Under the pieces are notes generated by a model, which was not told the origin of the DNA, searched no databases, and saw nothing but the letters and a program-made list of their open reading frames with translations. From Stictocephala bisonia (Eukaryota; Arthropoda; Insecta; Hemiptera; Membracidae), in contig JAQJVL010000202.1 of assembly GCA_035578905.1 (NCBI GenBank), positions 1,085,501-1,149,500 of the forward strand: a DNA stretch of 64,000 nucleotides, given 5' to 3'. Shown here one piece after another: positions 56,735 through 64,000 of the stretch (position 1 is its first letter; each line of letters begins with the position of its first letter). Both the position numbers and the translations under genes were made by a program.

Positions 56735-57107
56735 CCATTGTACCTGTATGGGTGGGTTAGTACCATTGTACGTGTATTGGTGGGTGGATGGGTTAGTACC
56801 ATTGTACGTGTATGGGTGGGCGAGTCCCATTGTACGTGTATTGGTGTGTGGGTGGGTTAGTACCATTGTATATGTATGGGTGGGTTAGTACCATTGTACG
56901 TGTATGGGTGGGTTAGTGCCATTGTACGTGTATGGGTGGGCGAGTCCCATTGTACGTGTATGGGTGGGTTAGTACCATTGTATATGTATGGGTGGGTTAG
57001 TACCATTGTACGTGTATGGGTGGGCGAGTCCCATTGTACGTGTATGGGTGGGCGAGTCCCATTGTACGTGTATTGGTGTGTGGGTGGGTTAGTACCATTG
57101 TACGTCC
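56735..57107 (+). repeat. G-rich minisatellite M, locus 6
   Basis: About 12 units of TACCATTGTACGTGTATGGG plus TGGGTTAG, some with GCGAGTCC in place of TTAGTACC. This is the largest M array. Confidence 0.92.
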
Positions 57108-57989
57108 CACTTTTATAGTGGAGAGTAGCTTGTAAAGTTTTATGTACGCATATTATTAAGTTTTATGCAATATATATAGCATTTATACCCGTATTTAAAC
57201 TAATCAAATCGTCTCTTGTGGGAAATAAATTGAAAATACACCTCAAAGTATCCGACTTAATAACTATACATCAGTCGTAATCTTATCCTTGTGACCTTAA
57301 AAACCTTTACGATCTCAGGATTTTTAAAGGAGAAAACTGAATGTTAAAATTAAATAATCCTACAATTCCATTAGTTTGAATTTCTTGAAAAGAATATCTA
57401 AATAACCCAGAATACACCCTACATGCCCAAAATAATTATGCAAACGGGTTCTTTTTATTTTTCGTCGATAATTTCTAAATAAAAAAGAACAGAATGCCAA
57501 GTCAAAAAGATTAAAAAAGACAAAACAATTGAATTTCTGAGTTAATTATATGTCTTATGAAGGTTATGGTGAGTTGGGGAGTTCAACGAGTAAGTCAAAG
57601 TCAAAATTATTGTAAGTCAAAATTAAATCGGTACAAACCTTCATACTCAATCAGATGCTGAAAACGTAAGGTCACTTCTGGTTGAACACCATCAGTTATG
57701 GAGAAATAACCGTACTACGTTAACTCAGGTGCAGAAAACGAACTACTCTACTTCAAATTTGCATTCGTAAAAACTAAACTGACCTCGTCTTTATTAACGG
57801 AACAGTTTTTATTTCTGATTACACAAAAAGAGACCATTGAATTGAAAAATCGGGTAAGTATAGCATCGGGTAAAATTAAAAAACGTAAAAAGATTTGTAC
57901 ACAATGCAATATGTTACGTCACACATACTGATAACTTTAGTTATTCAATAACATTGGTGGGTTAGGTTTAGCAGAAAGTGTTCTTCTAA
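57108..57989. other. Unassigned AT-rich sequence
   Basis: No open frame of note, exon, RNA or repeat was recognised. Confidence 0.5.
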
Positions 57990-58960
57990 ATTCTAGATAA
58001 CTAACCTAACATTACGTAGCCAACCTAACTTTTATAGAAAAATGTTTTGTTATTATTTGTCTGAGGAAGAAACAGACATCATTTTCCTACTAACGAAAAA
58101 ACTACGCAATATTAATGTAATTTTGTTTATTTTAGTGTAAAAATGGTTTTCTTTTTTTTTAAATTTGTTTGTAAAAACCTTGTATTTTCAGGAGAAAATT
58201 TCTCTACATTCGTGTTTGTTGGGTTAGTATTGACTTTTTTAAAAAAAGTTTGAAAATTGAAATAGGGCCCTAAATTCCATATTCACAAAAAAATCGATCC
58301 GTTTGGTTTTTATTTAAATCAATTAAAACCTAACATAACGTAACCAACCTAAATTTTGACGAACCAAACCTAAAGTGATTTTTTATTATTTGTATGAGGA
58401 AGAAATAGACGTCATTTTCGTATTGAGGAAGAAACAGCTACACAATATTTGTGTAATTTTGTTTATGTTCCTTTAAAAAAGGTTTTATTTTAATTGTTTG
58501 TAAAAGATTGTATTTTCAGAAGAAAAGTTGGTGTTTGTTGGGTTAGTTTAAATAGTTTTAAAATTTTTGAAATTGAATCCGGCCCGTTAATTCCATATTT
58601 ACAAAAATCGATCCGTTTGGTTTTTATTTAAGTCATTTAAAACCTAACATAACGTAACCAACCCTATTTTGACGAACCAAACCTAAAATTTTTTTATTAT
58701 TTGTCTGAGGAAGAAATAGACGTCATTTTCGTATTGACGAAGAAACAAGTACACAATATTAGTGTAATTTTGTTTATGCTACTTTAAAAAAGGTTTTCTT
58801 TTTTTTAATTGTTTGTAAAAATCTGTATTTTCAGGAGAAAATTTCGTGTTTGTTGGGTTAGTTTAAATTATTTAAAAAATTTGGAAATTGAATCCGGCCC
58901 CTAAATTCCACATTCACAAATAATCGATCCGTTTTTGGTGTTTATTTAAATAATTTAATA
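57990..58960 (+). repeat. ~310-bp tandem repeat, three units
   Basis: Blocks ATTATTTGTCTGAGGAAGAA, TAATTTTGTTTAT, TGTTTGTTGGGTTAGT, AATTGAATCCGGCCC and CGATCCGTTTGGTTTTTATT recur in order, with the last near 58295, 58609 and 58925. Units also carry AACCTAACATAACGTAACCA, a CCTAA-like phrase. Confidence 0.8.
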
Positions 58961-59955
58961 CGAAAGTAAACTGCGTAAATTGCAGCAAGTGAGTTGTTAG
59001 AAGGCTATCAGCAATTCCAGTAGACTTCAATCTAAGTGGCTGCCAACCCGCTGAACAAATCAGCCGGCATTCGCAATAATTCAGCACTAGAGATTCTCCT
59101 CAAGTGGCCTTCACTCACTCGAGAGACGATTGTCTTTATTTATGTTGTTTAGCAACAATTTTGTTCCTCCTCGACCAACTTTATTGCCGTGTCTCGTCAG
59201 CCCAGTGACGTAACAAAGTAATCGTCTACCGACTAGAGGTTCGCAATTATCTGACTTTTGACTTCCGAGATGGGACTGAACTCTGCAAAAACTTTATTTT
59301 TAAGTTTTTTTTTTTTTTAAGTCAAGTAAGGAATAAGTAATTTGCTCTAATTAAATGAAAAGACGCCATGTAATTACTTTCGCTAACTGACGTACTGTAA
59401 TTTTTCTGATTTTCCCGTTTTTTAAACGTGCAAATTCAATAATAATTTAACGTTAATTTCACTCATAAAACACTCTTTTAGTAATGTTTATGTAACCAAA
59501 TAATAAAAGAAAAGATTTTTAGTTGTTTATTTTTTAGGAAATATTTTTTTAGAAAATAGTGCACGAGAACGTAACTTTTGAGTCCTCCCTGTAATTGTGA
59601 TCGTTGTAATTTGTCTTCATTCATATCATTTCCAGTTATTAATTAGTTTAATTCCCTGATACAAATATTTACGAAATGTAAGTGATAGTACAATTGAGAA
59701 GCCTTTAGTTTTATGGCTAGTCTAAAGTCAGAATATGGGATAAATAAGAAAGAATTTAATGTATAAAAAGGCGAAATTATCGTAATAATTTCGTCAAATA
59801 CTCTTTACCAGGACACCTTTTCTGCTATATTTACGTAATTAAAAGCAGAACATTATGACGATTGTGTGTGTATGTATATTTGTGCATATAAAATTTAATA
59901 AATCGACCAAAATAGTTAACAAAATAGTTTTTTCATATTTCTGACTAAATCTTAC
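58961..59955. other. Unassigned sequence
   Basis: AT-rich with a small perfect dyad CGAAATTAT-CGTA-ATAATTTCG at about 59773-59794. No gene or RNA. Confidence 0.5.
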
Positions 59956-62232
59956 TCAACAATGAACAAGCTACAGTTTCTTGTGACCGTACACTATATA
60001 TGTGCCAGGTGCACTCAGCACTGTCATTACATCCCCCACCCCTCCTTTCAAAACACTCTCACTTCCAGGTGAATGTTAGTAGGGAAGGAAGGTTACAGTT
60101 TTTGCGACCGTAGTTTCAACAGGCCGAGACATGTGCCAGGTGCACTCAACATCGTCATTACATCCACCCCCTCCCCCACTCACAACACACTTACTACCTG
60201 CTGAATGTTACTAGGGAAGGAGGCATGTTACAGTTTCTTGCGACCGTAGTATCAACAGGCCGAGACATATGCCAGGTGCACTCAACATCGTCATTACATC
60301 CACCCCCTCCCCCACTCACAACACACTTACTACCTGCTGAATGTTACTAGGGAAGGAGGCATGTTACAGTTTCTTGCGACCGTAGTATCAACAGGCCGAG
60401 ACATGTGACAGGTGCACTCAACATCGTCATTACATCCACCCCCTCCTCCCACTCACAACACACCTACTACCTGCTGAATGTTACTAGAGAAGGAGGCATG
60501 TTACAGTTTTTTGCGACCGTAGTATCAACAGGCCGAGACATGTGACAGGTGCACTCAACATCGTCATTACATCCACCCCCCTCCCCCACTCACAACACAC
60601 TTACTACCTGCTGAATGTTACTAGAGAAGGAGGCATGTTACAGTTTCTTGCGACCGTAGTTTCAACAGGCCGAGACATGTGCCAGGTGCACTCAACATCA
60701 TTACACACGCCACCCCTCCATTCTCAACACACGTACTACTACTACCTGCTGATGTTACTAGGGAAGGAGGCAAGTTACAGTTTCTTGCGACCGTAGTTTC
60801 AACAGGCCGAGACATGTGCCAGGTGCACTCAACATCGTCATTACATCCACCCCCTCCCCCACTCACAACACACTTACTACCTGCTGAATGTTACTAGAGA
60901 AGGAGGCATGTTACAGTTTCTTGCGACCGTAGTTTCAACAGGCCGAGACATGTGCCAGGTGCACTCAACATCATTACACACGCCACCCCTCCATTCTCAA
61001 CACACGTACTACTACTACCTGCTGATGTTACTAGAGAAGGAGGCAAGTTACAGTTTCTTGCGACCGTAGTTTCAACAGGCCGAGACATGTGCCAGGTGCA
61101 CTCAACATCATTACACACGCCACCCCTCCATTCTCAACACACGTACTACTACTACCTGCTGATGTTACTAGGGAAGGAGGCATGTTACAGTTTCTTGCGA
61201 CCGTAGTTTCAACAGGCCGAGACATGTGCCAGGTGCACTCAACATCGTCATTACATCCACCCCCTCCCCCACTCACAACACACTTACTACCTGCTGAATG
61301 TTACTAGGGAAGGAGGCAAGTTACAGTTTCTTGCGACCGTAGTTTCAACAGGCCGAGACATGTGCCAGGTGCACTCAACATCATTACACACGCCACCCCT
61401 CCATTCTCAACACACGTACTACTACTACCTGCTGATGTTACTAGGGAAGGAGGCAAGTTACAGTTTCTTGCGACCGTAGTTTCAACAGGCCGAGACATGT
61501 GCCAGGTGCACTCAACATCATTACACACGCCACCCCTCCTTTCTCAACACACGTACTACTACTACCTGCTGATGTTACTAGGGAAGGAGGCAAGTTACAG
61601 TTTCTTGCGACCGTAGTTTCAACAGGCTGAGACATGTGCCAGGTGCACTCAACATCATTACACACGCCACCCCTCCATTCTCAACACACGTACTACTACT
61701 ACCTGCTGATGTTACTAGGGAAGGAGGCAAGTTACAGTTTCTTGCGACCGTAGTTTCAACAGGCCGAGACATGTGCCAGGTGCACTCAACATCATTACAC
61801 ACGCCACCCCTCCATTCTCAACACACGTACTACTACTACCTGCTGATGTTACTAGGGAAGGAGGCAAGTTACAGTTTCTTGCGACCGTAGTTTCAACAGG
61901 CCGAGACATGTGCCAGGTGCACTCAACATCATTACACACGCCACCCCTCCATTCTCAACACACGTACTACTACTACCTGCTGATGTTACTAGAGAAGGAG
62001 GCATGTTACAGTTTCTTGCGACCGTAGTTTCAACAGGCTGAGACATGTGCCAGGTGCACTCAACATCATTACACACGCCACCCCTCCATTCTCAACACAC
62101 GTACTACTACCTACTAGGGAAGGAGGCAAGTTACAGTTTCTTGCGACCGTAGTTTCAACAGGCCGAGATATGTGCCAGGTGCACCTAGCATTATCATTAC
62201 TTCCCCCACCCCTCCTCTCAAAACACTCACAT
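59956..62232 (+). repeat. 136/137-bp satellite, 17 units of two types
   Basis: Every unit contains TTACAGTTTCTTGCGACCGT, CAACAGGCCGAGACATGTGC and CAGGTGCACTCAACATC. Type A (137 bp) continues ATTACACACGCCACCCCTCC and CTACTACTACCTGCTGATG. Type B (about 136 bp) has GTCATTACATCCACCCCCTC and ACTTACTACCTGCTGAATG. Type B dominates 60100-60640, the types alternate irregularly to about 61320, and type A fills 61320-62100. Edge units are diverged. Frames of 72-90 codons on both strands come from the repeat and are not genes. Confidence 0.96.
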
Positions 62233-62930
62233 CCTGCTAAATTCGCCATACCTTTGATTTTCCAAAAAAATATTTTTCAATTTGTCCCTAAATGTATGTA
62301 CTCTTCTACGGATAACTAGTGCCTTAGGACTAGATAAATTACTGAATTATCTGTCAGGGAAACAAATTTATCGTTTTCTTAGCAAATACTTCATGTATTT
62401 ACTATGATTACTTTGTACAAATTCGTTAATTTTTACTAATAAAGTTGGTATCAAAATATACTCTTTGACTACTATCATACATATATAGTATATCTAATTA
62501 ATTGTAAACTTGACATTGTTGACAATATTTAGGTCCTTGCATCTCAACACAGCCATCAACACCTGATCCATACTCCATAAACATGGTTTTGATCGGTTTT
62601 ACCCTCCTTTGGTCCTTGATTGACCCACCCGCCTATTTACCATAAATAAATCCACCTACTGTCGCCCTCAGACATATTTATTTGTTTTAAAACTTTGGTG
62701 AAGTTTAAATGAAAGAAAAATTTCCTGCCGGAGTGTTCCATTTAGAGATAATGTACATTGGTAAGCCTACGCTTTGCTTGTTAATACGGCATTGTTGAGT
62801 GGTTTTCGGAACTTGAGTTCAAGTCTACATCAACGTTGTCAATAGGCCAACTTATTAAATCTCATCTGTTGTGTTCGTTGAGGAGTGGAGTCTTTAGGGT
62901 TTTTTTTTGTAGTAGGGATTTTTTGTTAGT
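62233..62930. other. Unassigned sequence
   Basis: AT-rich spacer between two arrays. No gene, RNA or repeat was recognised. Confidence 0.5.
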
Positions 62931-63790
62931 ATGTTCGTTGAGATGGTGTTAGAACCTTCAGGAGTTGTATTTAATGGGAGAGTGAGAGGGTAGTCCTTTT
63001 GGAAATGTATTTGATGGAATATTTGGACCTTTGGCTTTATTATTCGTTGGAAGGTGGGTGGACCCTCAGGAATAGTGTTTATTGGATGGCTGGGTGGACC
63101 TTCAGGAGTTCTACTTGATGGGAATCAAAGGCAATACCTTTTGGCATTGCATTTGGTGGAATATTTGGACCTTTGGGATTTGTATTAGTTGGAAGTAGGG
63201 TGGGCCCTCAGGAATAGTGTTTATTGGATGGCTGGGTGGACCTTCAGGAGTTGTACTTGATGGGAATCAAAGGCAATACCTTTTGGCATTGCATTTGATG
63301 GAATATTTGGACCTTTGGGATTTGTATTAGTTGGAAGTAGGGTGGGCCCTCAGGAATAGTGTTTATTGGATGGCTGGGTGGACCTTCAGGAGTTGCACTT
63401 GATGGGAATCAAAGGCAAAACCTTTTGGCATTGCATTTGATGGAATATTTGGACCTTTGGATTTATATTCGTTGGAAGTAGGGTGGATCCTCAGGAATAG
63501 TGTTTATTGGATGGCTGGGTGGACCTTCAGGAGTTGTACTTGATGGGAATCAAAGGCAATATCTTTTGGCATTGCATTTGATGGAATATTTGGACCTTTG
63601 GGATTTGTATTCGTTGGAATGTGGGTGGGCCCTCAGGAATAGTGTTTAATGATGGGTTGGTGGACGTTCAGGAGTTGAATTAGATGGGAGAGTGAGTTTA
63701 GTAGTCCTTTTGAAATTGTGTTTGATGGAATATTTGAACCTTTGGTATTCGTGTTCGTTGGAAGGTGGGTGGACCCTCAGGAGTCTTGTA
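62931..63790 (+). repeat. ~142-bp tandem repeat, about 6 units
   Basis: The unit contains TGGACCTTTGGGATTTGTAT, TAGTTGGAAGTAGGGTGGGC, CCTCAGGAATAGTGTTTATT, GGATGGCTGGGTGGACCTTC, AGGAGTTGTACTTGATGGGA and ATCAAAGGCAATACCTTTTG. Central units are nearly identical; outer ones have diverged. There are also internal echoes (GGACCTTTGG, GGACCTTCAGG, GGACCCTCAGG), suggesting that the unit grew from a shorter ~70-bp ancestor. Confidence 0.92.
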
Positions 63791-64000
63791 GGAAGGTGGG
63801 CAGGTGATAATGTATACATCCTATTACGTGTTAATTATCATTATACTATATTTGATTCCACAATGGAATGTAGGTTGACCTCGGTTATCATATCGAGTGG
63901 ACTTAAGTTTTCAGGTATGCTATTTTATAACGATTTTTCTTACTGTTAAAGTCGTTAATCATTGATTTAAAGCTATATTTTCTAATTTTAGTCAGAAGAA
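63791..64000. other. Unassigned sequence at window end
   Basis: No gene, repeat or RNA was recognised. Confidence 0.5.

Noticed and set aside
60542..62319. Many 72-90-codon frames on both strands
   Set aside because: Shadows of the 137-bp satellite repeating at its exact period.

Overview
This window is eukaryotic, non-coding-dominated DNA, most probably from an insect. The evidence is AT-rich sequence full of microsatellites, SINE-like and foldback elements, long satellite arrays, interstitial (CCTAA)n tracts (the TTAGG telomere motif typical of most insect orders), and one spliced exon with clean AG/GT borders. There are no bacterial-type operons. The order of insect cannot be fixed from the sequence alone.

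Only one coding segment is supported: a 147-bp, phase-0 exon at 27773-27919 on the + strand. It encodes the second half of RRM1 of a polypyrimidine-tract-binding protein (PTBP1 / Drosophila hephaestus type). No other PTB exon was found, so I infer that the window is mainly the two very long introns on either side of it. A second exon-like segment at 43647-43730 has good splice signals. In the phase left by the PTB exon it begins with a stop codon, so it is at best a candidate poison or untranslated exon.

Layout. 1-4.7 kb: inverted copies of an interspersed repeat, a tRNA-derived SINE, and a foldback with (CCTAA)n at its hinge. 4.7-6.9 kb: a foldback transposon whose right end runs directly into a 19-copy, 51-bp satellite. 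7-12 kb: scattered SINE-like repeats and a G-rich minisatellite. 12.3-18.1 kb: a 110-bp satellite of about 52 copies with higher-order structure. 18.7-19.0 kb: compound TA/CA microsatellite. 21-24.4 kb: small tandem arrays and tRNA-like repeats. 26.9-27.4 kb: a second (CCTAA)n-hinged inverted repeat just upstream of the PTB exon. 27.97-28.9 kb: pyrimidine-rich tandem repeats just downstream of it. 33.5-37.1 kb: two 38-bp arrays. 39.5-40.2 kb: a second foldback transposon. 45-46.3 and 56.7-57.1 kb: more copies of the G-rich minisatellite. 50.0-50.8 kb: a T65 tract and a degenerate telomere-like array. 58-64 kb: arrays of about 310, 137 and 142 bp.

Nearly every long open reading frame is an artefact of tandem repetition. 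The main interest is in how the repeats arose: a transposon end turned into a satellite, telomere-type repeats at the hinges of foldbacks, one minisatellite present at six loci, and repeats placed where they could affect splicing of a splicing regulator. All identities were judged by eye; repeat borders are accurate to roughly 5-20 bp unless they are described as perfect.
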